A stretch of DNA of 49,738 nucleotides from Curtobacterium sp. MCBA15_001. GTDB lineage: Bacteria; Actinomycetota; Actinomycetes; Actinomycetales; Microbacteriaceae. The translations under genes were made by a program, and so were the position numbers. Below, piece by piece: positions 25,929 through 34,413 of this stretch. Location of the stretch: the NCBI RefSeq assembly GCF_001864835.1, contig NZ_MJGI01000009.1, forward strand, positions 55,634 to 105,371. The letters are read 5' to 3'. Every line of letters starts with the position of its first letter. Positions within the stretch are counted from its first letter, which is position 1. Under the pieces are notes generated by a model. That model made no database searches and was not told the origin of the DNA. It saw only the letters and a list, made by a program, of their open reading frames with translations.

Positions 25929-28517
25929 TCAGTCGACGTCGACCTCGGCCCATCCGTCGAAGCGGCCGATCTCGGTGACCCGCACCACGGCCTCCCCGGC
26001 GTCGTCCGACGCGTCCAGGTCGATCGTCGCGGAGAACCCGAAGTCCCGGTCCCCCGACGGGTCCGCGAAGGTCTGCCGCGCCCGCCACACCCGCGGGGAC
26101 GCCGAGGCGCCCGCTTCGTCCAGCGCCAGGAACTGCATCGAGCGAGCGTCAGCGTCCGTGCCGATCGTGTCGTGCTGGTCGTAGTACTCCTCGAGCACCG
26201 CGTCCCACTCGTCCTGCCCGAAGCCGGCGGCACCGTCGAGCGCTGCGAGTCCCTCGACGTCGTCCCGGGCGGCGAGCAGCACGCGCTGGAACAGGGCGTT
26301 GCGCACGAGCACCCGGAAGGCCCGCACGTTGCCCGTGAGCCGAGCGGGCTGCGGCGGTGCGATCTCGTCGTGTTCGGCAGCGGCCTCCGCCACGTCCCCG
26401 TTGACCAACGCCTCCCACTCGTCGACCAGGGACGAGTCGACCTGGCGCACGAGTTCCCCGAGCCACTCGATCAGGTCCGCGAGCTCCGGGGTGCGCTGGT
26501 CCTCGGCGATCGTCTGCCGCATGGTGCGGTACGCGTCGGAGAGGTAGCGCAGCACGAGGCCCTCGGAACGGGTGAGCTGGTAGAAGCGCACGAAGTCGCC
26601 GAAGGTCATCGCGCGTTCGTACATGTCACGGACGACGGCCTTGGGCGACAGCGTGAAGTCGAGCACCCACGGCTGTTCAGCGGCGTACGCCTCGTACGCG
26701 GCGGTCAGCAGTTCGTCGAGCGGCTTGGGCCAGGTGACCTCCTCGAGCAGCTCCATCCGCTCCTCGTACTCGATGCCATCCTGCTTCATCCGGGCGACCG
26801 CTTCGCCGCGCTCCTTGAACTGCTGCTGCGACAGGATCGCGCGCGGGTCGTCGAGGGTGGCCTCGACGATGGAGACCATGTCGAGCGCGTACGTCGACGA
26901 TTCGGGGTCGAGCAGCTCGAACGCGGCCAGGGCGAACGGCGACAGCGGCTGGTTGAGCGCGAAGTTCGGCTGCAGGTCGACGGTGACGCGGTACGTCGCC
27001 GGGGCGTCGCCGACCCCGGGCACCCGTTCGATGACCTGCGCGGTGACCAGCGTCCGCGCGATCGTCAGGGCACGACGGGCGAGGGCGAGCTGCCGGGCGC
27101 GCGGCTCGTGGTTCTCGAAGACGAGCTCCCGCACCGCGTCGAACGCCGACCCGCCGCGACCCACGACGGCGAGGACCATCGCGTGCGTGATCCGCATCCG
27201 GGACACCATCGGCTCGGGCTCGGCGCCGATGAGCCGCTCGAACGACGCCTGTCCCCACGAGACGAACCCGTCCGGCGCCTTCTTGCGCTTGATCTTGCTC
27301 TTCTTCTTCGGGTCGTCGCCGGCCTTGGCGACGGCCCGGGCGTTCTCGATGTCGTGCTCGGGCGCCTCGGCGACGACGTCACCCTCGGTGTCGTAGCCGG
27401 CGCGACCGGCTCGTCCGGCGATCTGGTGGAACTCGCGGGCGGAGAGCTGCCGCATCTTCGTGCCGTCGAACTTCGTCAGCCCGGTCAGCAGCACCGACCG
27501 GATCGGCACGTTGATGCCCACGCCGAGGGTGTCCGTCCCGCAGATCACCGGCAGCAGCCCGCGCTGGGCCAGCTGCTCGACGAGCCGCCGGTACTTCGGC
27601 AGCATGCCCGCGTGGTGCACCCCGATGCCGGCGCGGATCAGACGTGACAGGGTCTGCCCGAACCCAGCGCTGAAGCGGAACCCGGCGATGGCCTCAGCGA
27701 TCTCGTCCCGTCGTTCGCGGCTGGCGACGCGAGCGGACATCAGCGCCTGGGCCCGCTCGAGCGCCGCGGCCTGCGCGAAGTGCACGATGTAGACCGGCGC
27801 CTTGCCCTCCTCGAGCAGCCGTTCGACAGTCTCCTGCACCGGCGTCATGACGTACTCGTAGTCCAGCGGCACCGGCCGCGAGACCCCGGTGACCCGCGCG
27901 GTCGGCCGTCCGGTCCGGCGGGACAGGTCGTCGGCGATGGTGGTGACGTCGCCGAGCGTGGCGGACATGAGCAGGAACTGCGCCCGCTCGAGCACCAGCA
28001 GCGGCACCTGCCACGCCCAACCCCGGTCGGGGTCGCCGTAGAAGTGGAACTCGTCCATCACGACGACGTCGACCTCGGCGTCCGGACCCTGGCGCAGTGC
28101 CGCGTTCGCGAGGATCTCGGCCGTGCAGCAGATGATCGGCGCGTCCGCGTTGACGCTCGAGTCGCCGGTGACCATGCCGACGTTCTGGGCACCGAACAGC
28201 TCGACGAGCTGGAAGAACTTCTCGGACACGAGCGCCTTGATCGGTGCCGTGTACCAGCTCCGCTTGCCCTCGGCCATCGCGGCGAAGTGTGCGCCGGCGG
28301 CCACGAGCGACTTCCCGGTGCCGGTCGGGGTGCTCAGCACGACGTTCGCGCCGGACACCAGCTCGATCACGGCTTCGTCCTGCGCCGGGTAGAGCGGTCG
28401 GCCGCTCCCCTCGGCCCAGTCGGCGAACGCCTGGTAGACGGCGTCCGGGTCGACGACACCGCCGGAGGCCGCCGGCATGGCGGCGACGAGTGGTGGCTGG
28501 GTGGTGACGTCGGTCAT
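25929..28517 (-). CDS. SKI2-like DEAD/DEAH helicase with DUF3516
   Basis: This 862-aa protein is a superfamily 2 RNA helicase. Motifs in order: Q-like LYPAQDEAV, Walker A TPTGTGKS, TAPIKALVSEK, TGDSSVN, the DEAH-type box DEFH (VVVMDEFHFYGD), SAT, then in the second RecA domain HHAGMLPKYRRLVE, GTDTLGVGINVPIRSVLLTGL and QIAGRAGRAGYD. The C-terminal half (about 420-862) is the DUF3516 region seen in actinobacterial helicases of this type, including a Lys-rich patch KKKSKIKRKK. Its role is probably in RNA turnover or ribosome maturation. Single-gene unit. Confidence 0.93.
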   Translation of the reverse strand: MTDVTTQPPLVAAMPAASGGVVDPDAVYQAFADWAEGSGRPLYPAQDEAVIELVSGANVVLSTPTGTGKSLVAAGAHFAAMAEGKRSWYTAPIKALVSEKFFQLVELFGAQNVGMVTGDSSVNADAPIICCTAEILANAALRQGPDAEVDVVVMDEFHFYGDPDRGWAWQVPLLVLERAQFLLMSATLGDVTTIADDLSRRTGRPTARVTGVSRPVPLDYEYVMTPVQETVERLLEEGKAPVYIVHFAQAAALERAQALMSARVASRERRDEIAEAIAGFRFSAGFGQTLSRLIRAGIGVHHAGMLPKYRRLVEQLAQRGLLPVICGTDTLGVGINVPIRSVLLTGLTKFDGTKMRQLSAREFHQIAGRAGRAGYDTEGDVVAEAPEHDIENARAVAKAGDDPKKKSKIKRKKAPDGFVSWGQASFERLIGAEPEPMVSRMRITHAMVLAVVGRGGSAFDAVRELVFENHEPRARQLALARRALTIARTLVTAQVIERVPGVGDAPATYRVTVDLQPNFALNQPLSPFALAAFELLDPESSTYALDMVSIVEATLDDPRAILSQQQFKERGEAVARMKQDGIEYEERMELLEEVTWPKPLDELLTAAYEAYAAEQPWVLDFTLSPKAVVRDMYERAMTFGDFVRFYQLTRSEGLVLRYLSDAYRTMRQTIAEDQRTPELADLIEWLGELVRQVDSSLVDEWEALVNGDVAEAAAEHDEIAPPQPARLTGNVRAFRVLVRNALFQRVLLAARDDVEGLAALDGAAGFGQDEWDAVLEEYYDQHDTIGTDADARSMQFLALDEAGASASPRVWRARQTFADPSGDRDFGFSATIDLDASDDAGEAVVRVTEIGRFDGWAEVDVD

Positions 28518-28552
28518 GGGACCATCCTCCCAGTCCGGACCGGTGCGCGGGG

Positions 28553-28596
28553 CGGACTGGAGGCCCGTGGCGGGGCCGTCCCGAGCCTCCTGTCCG
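28553..28596. repeat. GGAGGC-family palindrome between divergent genes
   Basis: CGGACTGGAGGC and GCCTCCTGTCCG form the outer arms of a 44-bp imperfect inverted repeat. It lies between two divergent genes (helicase start 28517, LLM start 28642), so it cannot serve as a terminator for either; this argues that the family is a mobile or chromosome-structure repeat as well. Confidence 0.65.
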
Positions 28597-28600
28597 GCAC

Positions 28601-28630
28601 ATGCGAACGCATACTTCTATGCGAGCGCAT
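28601..28630. promoter_or_regulatory. Two ATGCG-NN-CGCAT dyads in the LLM promoter
   Basis: ATGCGAACGCAT (28601-28612) and ATGCGAGCGCAT (28619-28630) are two copies of one palindrome with centres 18 bp apart, ending 11 bp before the GTG of the LLM gene. TACACT (28630-28635) is a good -10 hexamer overlapping the second dyad and 6 bp before the GTG, so the transcript is probably leaderless and bound protein would block it. The same palindrome occurs at 38642 before the other LLM gene. Confidence 0.65.
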
Positions 28631-28641
28631 ACACTTGCACC

Positions 28642-29652
28642 GTGCGCGAACTCGGCTTCCTCTCCTTCGTCCCCAACCACGCGGGCCCCGCCGGCGCGGC
28701 CGCCGCACTGGAGGACGGCCTGCGGCTCTTCGAGACCGCCGAACGCCTGGGCTACGGCACCGGCTGGGTCCGCGGTCGCCACTTCGAGCCGTTCCTGACC
28801 AGCCCGATGACGTTCTTCGCCGCCGCGGCGCAGCGCACGAGCACCATCGGCTTCGGCACCGCCGTGCTCGGCATGCGGTACGAGGACCCGGTGCGCCTTG
28901 CCGAGGACGCCAGCACCGTCGACCTGCTGAGCGGCGGCCGCGTGCAGCTCGGGATCAGCACCGGCATCGCGGGGTACGGGCCGATCCTGGACCCGGTGTT
29001 CGGCGCCGTCGACCGGAGCTTCCGCGACGAGGCCGAGGCCCGCGCCGCCCGGCTGCTCGAAGTGCTCGACGGTGAGCCCCTCGGCACGGCGGGCAAGGGC
29101 TACGAGAGCATCCCTGCCGGTGCCGACCTGACCCTGCAGCCCCTCAGCCCGGCCCTGCGCGGACGGGTCTGGTGGGGCGGCGGCAGCATGGGCACCGCGG
29201 TCCGCACCGCCGAGAAGGGCCTGCTGCTGCACTGCTCCACCCTGAACACCGAGGACACCGGCGAGCCGTTCGCCGTCGCCCAGGCGGCGCAGATCGCGGC
29301 GTACCGACAGCGCTTCGACGAGCTGCACCCCGATCGCTCGCCGAAGGTGGCGGTCGGCCGCATCGTCGTCCCGCTGCTCGACGACCACGACCGGCAGGTG
29401 CACGAGGAGTTCCTCACCGGGTACGCCTCGGGGATGGACGACGATGGGCGCCCCCTCGCCGGTCCGCCGTTCCGCTTCAGCAAGGTCGTCGCGGGTGAGC
29501 CGGCCGCGATCGTCGATGCGCTCCGGGCCGACCCCGCGGTGCGCGCCACGGACGAGCTCGTCATCACCCTGCCGGCGAACGGGGACACCGCTGCCCATGA
29601 GCGCATCCTGACGGTGATCGCCGAGCAGGTTGCGCCGCACCTGCGCGACTGA
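28642..29652 (+). CDS. LLM class flavin-dependent oxidoreductase (1)
   Basis: This 336-aa luciferase-like monooxygenase-fold protein uses FMNH2 or F420H2. Visible landmarks are MRELGFLSFVPNHAG, GWVRGRHFEPFLTSPMTFFAAAAQRTSTIGFGTAVLGMRYEDPVRLAEDASTVDLLSGGRVQLGIS (the typical flavin/phosphate-binding block) and a WWGGGSMGTA segment. GTG at 28642 has no Shine-Dalgarno site but lies 6 bp after a -10-like hexamer: probably leaderless. It is paralogous to the gene at 38658 (shared STLNTEDTG/STLLTEDTG). Substrate unknown. Confidence 0.9.
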   Translation: MRELGFLSFVPNHAGPAGAAAALEDGLRLFETAERLGYGTGWVRGRHFEPFLTSPMTFFAAAAQRTSTIGFGTAVLGMRYEDPVRLAEDASTVDLLSGGRVQLGISTGIAGYGPILDPVFGAVDRSFRDEAEARAARLLEVLDGEPLGTAGKGYESIPAGADLTLQPLSPALRGRVWWGGGSMGTAVRTAEKGLLLHCSTLNTEDTGEPFAVAQAAQIAAYRQRFDELHPDRSPKVAVGRIVVPLLDDHDRQVHEEFLTGYASGMDDDGRPLAGPPFRFSKVVAGEPAAIVDALRADPAVRATDELVITLPANGDTAAHERILTVIAEQVAPHLRD

Positions 29653-29662
29653 CGCTGGTGGA

Positions 29663-29718
29663 GCATCCGGCCGGGGCCACTCCGGGTCGGTGAGGTCCGG
29701 GGCCCCCGGGCCGGATGC
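29663..29718. terminator. Long imperfect hairpin after LLM gene 1
   Basis: GCATCCGGCCGGGGCC (29663-29678) pairs with GGCCCCCGGGCCGGATGC (29701-29718), with a bulge. It starts 10 bp after the LLM stop and is the likely terminator. Confidence 0.65.
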
Positions 29719-29720
29719 AC

Positions 29721-29747
29721 CATCTCGTCCCTGATCCGTACGAGATG
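29721..29747. repeat. Inverted repeat with 8-bp arms
   Basis: CATCTCGT (29721-29728) and ACGAGATG (29740-29747) can form a hairpin directly after the longer terminator hairpin. Confidence 0.5.
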
Positions 29748-29844
29748 GCGTCCTCCACTGTTCCACCGATCTCGTCGTTTGTCACAGCGAGAACGACCAT
29801 CGCTCAGCAAATCGTGATGGTTCGTCATGTGATGTTCCGAACGG

Positions 29845-29861
29845 TCTGGTGACGGACCAGA
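29845..29861. repeat. Short inverted repeat
   Basis: TCTGGT and ACCAGA pair around GACGG, 6 bp before the perfect hairpin at 29868. Confidence 0.4.
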
Positions 29862-29867
29862 ACGACG

Positions 29868-29897
29868 ATGCGCCCCCGCGAGAACGCGGGGGCGCAT
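29868..29897. terminator. Perfect 12-bp GC-rich hairpin
   Basis: ATGCGCCCCCGC pairs perfectly with GCGGGGGCGCAT around GAGAAC. It lies 216 bp after the LLM stop and 183 bp from the end of the convergent GH3 gene, with no U-tract. It could be a bidirectional terminator or the 3' end of an unrecognised small RNA. Confidence 0.55.
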
Positions 29898-30080
29898 CTG
29901 GCGCACCAGGACCACGGGGGCTCCATCAGCCGGATCAGGAGGCGATGTCGCACGCGCAGTGGTCCCATGTCGGTGCGAGCGTCGACGGTAACCAGCCGCC
30001 TGACGCCGCGTTCATGCTACTGAATCGACATCACACTTGCGCGGAAACCGGATCGTGTTCAGGAGAAGCCCGCAGAACCC

Positions 30081-32588
30081 TCAGGAGAGGGTGACCTCCG
30101 CGCTCCCCGCCTCGTCGGCCACGGAGGTCCCGACGTGCAGCGTGAAGACGCCCGGTTCGAAGGCCCAGGCGCCGTCCCAGTGCGCGAACGCCCGGGCCGG
30201 GACCTCGATGGAGACCTCGGTCGACGCGCCCGCGGCCAGGCGCACGGGAGCGAACCCGACCAGCCAGCGCACCGGTCGGTCGACGGACGACGCCGCTCGC
30301 GACGCGTAGACCTGCACGACCTGCTTGCCCGCGCGGTCGCCGGTGTTCACGGCGATGGTCGTCACGAGCACGGCGTCGCCCTCGGTCACGGTCGGCGTCG
30401 CGGCGATGCCGTCGAGCGTCCAGGTCGTGTAGCCGAGGCCGTGCCCGAACGGGTACGCGGGGGTGACGCCGGCGCGCAGCCACGCCCGGTAGCCGATGTG
30501 CACACCCTCGTCGTAGGACACCTCCCCGTCGACCGGGGTGACGTCGAGCACGGGGACGTCCGCCATCGCGACCGGCCAGGTGGTGGGCAGGCGACCGCCG
30601 GGCTCGCGCGCCCCGGTCAGCACGTCGGCGACCGCGTTGCCGTACTCCTGCCCGCCGAACCAGGTCAGCAGCACCGCGGCGACGTCGTCGCGCCAGGGCA
30701 TCTCGACCGGCGACCCGGCGTTCACGACCACGACGGTGGCCGGGTTCGCGGCGACCACGGCGGCGACGAGCTCGTCCTGGTGACCGGGGAGGGCGAGCGA
30801 CGACCGGTCGTACCCCTCGGACTCGACCTTGGAGTTCGTGCCGACGACGACCACGACCACGTCGGCGTCACGGGCGGTCTCGACGGCCGCGGCGATGAGC
30901 GACGCGGGGTCCTCGTCCGAGGGCTCGGTGCCGAACTGGTACGCCAGCACCCCGCCGAGGGTCTCGTCCTGCACGATGTCGTACTCGATCCGGATCGCGA
31001 CCTGCTGCCCGGCGGTGACCGACACCGGGACCGAGCGCGCCGGCGGGTTGAGGAACGCCGCACCGAGCTGGTCACCCTCGTACGGCACGTCCTCGTCGAG
31101 CACCAGGGCGTCGTCGATCCACATCCGCGACCGACCCGCTGCGCCGACGCCGATGCGCACGGTGCCGGTGGTCTCGGCCGTGTACGTCGTGGTGATGTCG
31201 AGGCGGTCGGCCTCGCGCGTGGGGGCGTCGCCACCGAACCAGAACAGCGCGGTCGCCTGGCGGTCCTCGACGTACAGTTCGGTGCCGTCCGCGACGAACG
31301 CGACGCGGGCGCCGGGCTGACCGGTCCCCGGGTTGGTGATGCTCGACAGCGGGAACTCGGCGATGCCCTCCTGCACGACGGCCCCGATGGCGTAGTCGAC
31401 CGTGGCAGACGGGAACGCGGCGCGGATGCCGTCGAGCGGGGACACGACCGACGACGGCACGACGGTCGCCGAGCCGCCGCCCTGGGTCCGGGCCTGGTCG
31501 GCGTTGTGGCCGATCACCGCGATGCGGGTCGGCGCGGCGGTGTCGGAACCGGTGCCGGAGTCGCTGCCGCTGCCGAGCGGCAGGATCCCGGTGTTGCGGA
31601 CGAGCACGGTGCCCTCGGCCTCGGCCTCGCGGACGAACGCGACACCGTCCTCGACGGTCACCGGGGCCGCGGCCACGGCGTCGAAGCCCTCGAGTGCACC
31701 GACCCGTGCCGCGAGCGTCAGGATGCGGTGCACCTTGCGGTCGATCGCGGCCATCGGCACCTCGCCGGAGCGGACGGCGGCCAGCAGCGGGCCCTCGCTC
31801 CACCACGGGTTCGGCCCGGGCATCGCCACGTCCTGCGACGCCTTCGCGGAGTCGACCGAGCGCACTCCGGTCCAGTCCGACACGACGATGCCGTCGAAGC
31901 CCCACTCGGAGTTCAGCGGTGTCTCGAGCAGGTCGTTCTCCGACGCGGTCACGCCGTTGATGCCGTTGTACGAGGACATCACCGCCCAGGCGTGTGCCTC
32001 GGTCACGGCCTTCTCGAACGCCAGCAGGTACAGCTCGCGGAGCGCCCGGTCGGACACCTCGGTCGACGCCGTGAAGCGGTCGGTCTCGTAGTCGTTGGCG
32101 ATGTAGTGCTTGGGCGTCGCTGCGACACCGTTCTCCTGCACGCCCGCGACGTAGGACGCCGCCAGGTCCCCGGTCAGCACCGGGTCCTCGCTGAAGGCCT
32201 CGAAGTGGCGGCCGCCCAGGGGCGAGCGGTGCAGGTTGATGGTCGGGCCGAGCACGACGTCGACGCCCTTGCGCCGGGCCTCCACCGCCGCGGCGGCGCC
32301 GTAGCGCTTCGCGATCGCGCGGTCCCAGCTCGCCGACAGCGCGGTGGCCGACGGCAGGTTCAGCGACGGGTCACGCTCGTCCCAGACCTCGCCGCGCACG
32401 CCGGACGGACCGTCGGACATGAGCATGGGGCGCAGCCCGATCTCGTCGATCGGCCAGGTGGTCCAGAAGTCGCGGCCGGTCAGCAGCTGCACCTTCTGCT
32501 CGGTGCTCAGCCGCCCGACGAGCGCGTCGATGCGCTCGCCCAGGGGCTCGGATGCGGAGGCGGTGCCCACGGTGTCGACGGTCGTCAC
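30081..32588 (-). CDS. GH3 family beta-glucosidase with PA14 domain
   Basis: This 835-aa glycosidase is cytosolic (no signal peptide). GH3 core: GRDFWTTWPIDEIGLRPMLMSDGPSGVRGE, KHYIANDYETDR, and the nucleophile Asp238 in IVVSDWTGV. The second domain includes NADQARTQGGGSATVVP. A PA14 insertion (about residues 410-545) has GTVRIGVGAAGRSRMWIDDALVLDE, followed by VVVVGTNSKVESEGYDRSSLALPGHQDEL and a C-terminal fibronectin-III-like domain. The start is GTG with GAGAGG upstream. It is divergent from a TetR gene and presumably hydrolyses imported plant-derived glucosides. Confidence 0.93.
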   Translation of the reverse strand: MTTVDTVGTASASEPLGERIDALVGRLSTEQKVQLLTGRDFWTTWPIDEIGLRPMLMSDGPSGVRGEVWDERDPSLNLPSATALSASWDRAIAKRYGAAAAVEARRKGVDVVLGPTINLHRSPLGGRHFEAFSEDPVLTGDLAASYVAGVQENGVAATPKHYIANDYETDRFTASTEVSDRALRELYLLAFEKAVTEAHAWAVMSSYNGINGVTASENDLLETPLNSEWGFDGIVVSDWTGVRSVDSAKASQDVAMPGPNPWWSEGPLLAAVRSGEVPMAAIDRKVHRILTLAARVGALEGFDAVAAAPVTVEDGVAFVREAEAEGTVLVRNTGILPLGSGSDSGTGSDTAAPTRIAVIGHNADQARTQGGGSATVVPSSVVSPLDGIRAAFPSATVDYAIGAVVQEGIAEFPLSSITNPGTGQPGARVAFVADGTELYVEDRQATALFWFGGDAPTREADRLDITTTYTAETTGTVRIGVGAAGRSRMWIDDALVLDEDVPYEGDQLGAAFLNPPARSVPVSVTAGQQVAIRIEYDIVQDETLGGVLAYQFGTEPSDEDPASLIAAAVETARDADVVVVVVGTNSKVESEGYDRSSLALPGHQDELVAAVVAANPATVVVVNAGSPVEMPWRDDVAAVLLTWFGGQEYGNAVADVLTGAREPGGRLPTTWPVAMADVPVLDVTPVDGEVSYDEGVHIGYRAWLRAGVTPAYPFGHGLGYTTWTLDGIAATPTVTEGDAVLVTTIAVNTGDRAGKQVVQVYASRAASSVDRPVRWLVGFAPVRLAAGASTEVSIEVPARAFAHWDGAWAFEPGVFTLHVGTSVADEAGSAEVTLS

Positions 32589-32682
32589 GTTCGATCGGTC
32601 CTCTCGTTGCTGCTGGAGGTCGCGCGTGGCTGGACCAGTGCGAGGTGGACCGTCGACGGCGACGCCGCTGACGCTACCACCA

Positions 32683-32698
32683 AAACCGTGCATGGTTT
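32683..32698. promoter_or_regulatory. Probable operator between GH3 and TetR genes
   Basis: AAACC-GTGCAT-GGTTT is a 16-bp inverted repeat, extended by CCAA/TTGG flanks offset by one base. It lies in the 148-bp gap between divergent starts (32588 and 32737), fitting a site for the adjacent TetR-type protein. Confidence 0.6.
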
Positions 32699-32736
32699 GG
32701 TTTTCACAGGCGGAGGTGGGGCGGTACAGTCCTGCC

Positions 32737-33327
32737 ATGACACGACGGGGTTCGTACGCCAAGGGCATCGCCAAGCGCGAGGAGATCCTCACCGTGGCGC
32801 TCGACCTCGTCGCCCAGCAGGGGTTCCGTCGCACCAGCATCAAGGACATCTCCGACGCGGTCGGTCTGACTCAGGCTGGGCTGCTGCACTACTTCGACTC
32901 CAAGGACGAGCTCTGGGTCGAGATCCTCCGCCGCCGCGACGCCATCGACGAGGCCACCGACTGGCAGGCGAAGGACCCGGGTGACCTGCTGTCGCTGATC
33001 GTCCGGCACAACGCCGAGGTCCCCGGGCTCGTCCAGATGTTCGTCAACCTGTCAGCTGCGGCCGCGACGGACCCGGACCACCCCGCCCACGCCTACTTCC
33101 GCGAGCGGTACGAGAACTCCCGACGCAACATGACGGCTGACTTCCGCGCGATGCAGGAGGACGGCCGGCTCCGCGCGGACCTCGACCCGGAGCAGCTGAC
33201 GAGCGTGCTGCTCGCCGTCTCCGACGGCATGCAGATCCAGTGGCTCTTCGACCCCTCCCGCGACATGGCCACGCACGTCGAGCTCGTCACCCGCCTGGCC
33301 GTCGCGCAGGTCGCCGCCGCCTCGTAG
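32737..33327 (+). CDS. TetR family transcriptional regulator
   Basis: This 196-aa protein has an N-terminal TetR domain: MTRRGSYAKGIAKREEILTVALDLVAQQGFRRTSIKDISDAVGLTQAGLLHYFDSKDELWVEIL, one of the best matches to the family in this window. The C-terminal domain (about 70-190) is helical. It is divergent from a GH3 beta-glucosidase and probably controls it through the dyad at 32683-32698, with a sugar or glycoside-derived inducer; that is inferred from position. Confidence 0.92.
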   Translation: MTRRGSYAKGIAKREEILTVALDLVAQQGFRRTSIKDISDAVGLTQAGLLHYFDSKDELWVEILRRRDAIDEATDWQAKDPGDLLSLIVRHNAEVPGLVQMFVNLSAAAATDPDHPAHAYFRERYENSRRNMTADFRAMQEDGRLRADLDPEQLTSVLLAVSDGMQIQWLFDPSRDMATHVELVTRLAVAQVAAAS

Positions 33328-33359
33328 CGCTGGTCCGGACCGTCCGGTCCGTCCGCGTC

Positions 33360-33393
33360 GGACTGGAGGCCCGGCGCGGCCCCGGCGAGCCAG
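33360..33393. repeat. Degenerate half copy of GGAGGC palindrome
   Basis: CGGACTGGAGGCCCGGCGCG keeps the left arm of the family; the right arm has decayed (CCGGCGAGCC). It lies 33 bp after the TetR stop. Confidence 0.45.
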
Positions 33394-33493
33394 GTACCAC
33401 CAGTGCCTGGTCGCGTCCAGGGCGCACACGGCAGGATGGGACCCGCCGACAGGCACGGGCGGTGCGCCCGGTTCGATGGAGAGCGGAGGCGCG

Positions 33494-34357
33494 ATGACGC
33501 GCGTAGTGGTGACCGGTGGCAGTGGCAAGCTCGGACGTGCCGTGGTGCGCGACCTCGACGAACACGGGTACGACGTGGTCCTGCTCGACCGCGTGCCGTC
33601 CCCCGACAAGCCGGAGCGGGTGCAGTTCGTCCGCATCGACCTGACCGACTACGGGCAGGTGCTGAACGCCCTGCTCGGCATCGACGACCGGTACGACTCC
33701 GTCGACGCCGTGGTGCACCTCGCCGCGGTGCCGGCGCCGGGTCAGGTGCCCGACGTCGCACTCATCACGAACAACGTGACCGCATCGATCAACGTCTTCC
33801 ACGCGGCCCGGGCGGCGAAGATCACGAACGTGGTCTGGGCGTCGAGCGAGACCCTGCTCGGCATCCCGATGGGCGAGCACCACCCGCCCTACCTGCCCGT
33901 CGACGAGGACTTCCCCGTCCGCCCCCAGTCCTCGTACTCCCTCGGCAAGGCCGTGGAGGAGGAGATGGCCCGACACTTCACCCGCTGGGACCCTACGCTC
34001 AAGATGATCGGGCTGCGGTTCTCGAACGTCATGGACGAGACCGACTACCCGTCGTACCCGTGGGACGCCACCCCCGAGGCGAAGACGTTCAACCTGTGGT
34101 CGTACATCGACAGCCGCGACGGCGCCCAGGCGGTCCGCAAGGCCCTCGAGAGCGAGCTGACCGGCTTCGAGGCCTTCGTCATCGCCAGCCCGGACACCGT
34201 CATGGACACCCCGACGATCGAGCTCGTCGAGCGCTTCGTGCCGGACATCGAGCGCCGGTCGGACATCGACGGCGTCAGCTCCCTGCTGTCGAGCGAGAAG
34301 GCCCGCGAGCTGCTCGGCTACGACCCGCAGCACTCCTGGCGCGACCACCGCTCCTGA
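33494..34357 (+). CDS. NAD-dependent epimerase/dehydratase (extended SDR)
   Basis: This 287-aa protein has a Rossmann NAD site VVVTGGSGKLGRAVVRDL (TGxxGxxG) and VDAVVHLAAVPAP; Tyr and Lys of the catalytic Y-x3-K are in SSYSLGKAVEEE. WASSETLLG supplies the Ser. ATG at 33494 is preferred because GGAGG lies upstream at a normal distance. These short extended-SDR proteins act on nucleotide sugars or small carbonyl compounds; the substrate is not evident. Single-gene unit, convergent with the methyltransferase gene. Confidence 0.88.
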   Translation: MTRVVVTGGSGKLGRAVVRDLDEHGYDVVLLDRVPSPDKPERVQFVRIDLTDYGQVLNALLGIDDRYDSVDAVVHLAAVPAPGQVPDVALITNNVTASINVFHAARAAKITNVVWASSETLLGIPMGEHHPPYLPVDEDFPVRPQSSYSLGKAVEEEMARHFTRWDPTLKMIGLRFSNVMDETDYPSYPWDATPEAKTFNLWSYIDSRDGAQAVRKALESELTGFEAFVIASPDTVMDTPTIELVERFVPDIERRSDIDGVSSLLSSEKARELLGYDPQHSWRDHRS

Positions 34358-34413
34358 GCAACAGCAACCCCACCCGCCCGAGCAACGCCCTGCCCGTCTG
34401 AACGTCCCCGGCG

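Larger units (their letters stand above)
29653..30080. other. Structured intergenic region with several inverted repeats
   Basis: This is a 428-bp gap with no convincing gene and four inverted repeats, listed separately at 29663, 29721, 29845 and 29868. The left ones can end the LLM transcript; the rest lie far from either gene end. The right part (29900-30080) shows nothing I can identify. Confidence 0.5.

Noticed and set aside
29849..30094. A possible 81-codon gene in the structured gap
   Set aside because: It runs through the perfect hairpin at 29868, has no ribosome site and an irregular composition.
30135..32984. A 949-codon open frame antisense to the GH3 gene
   Set aside because: Arg/Gly/His-rich shadow; the other strand has a complete GH3 enzyme.
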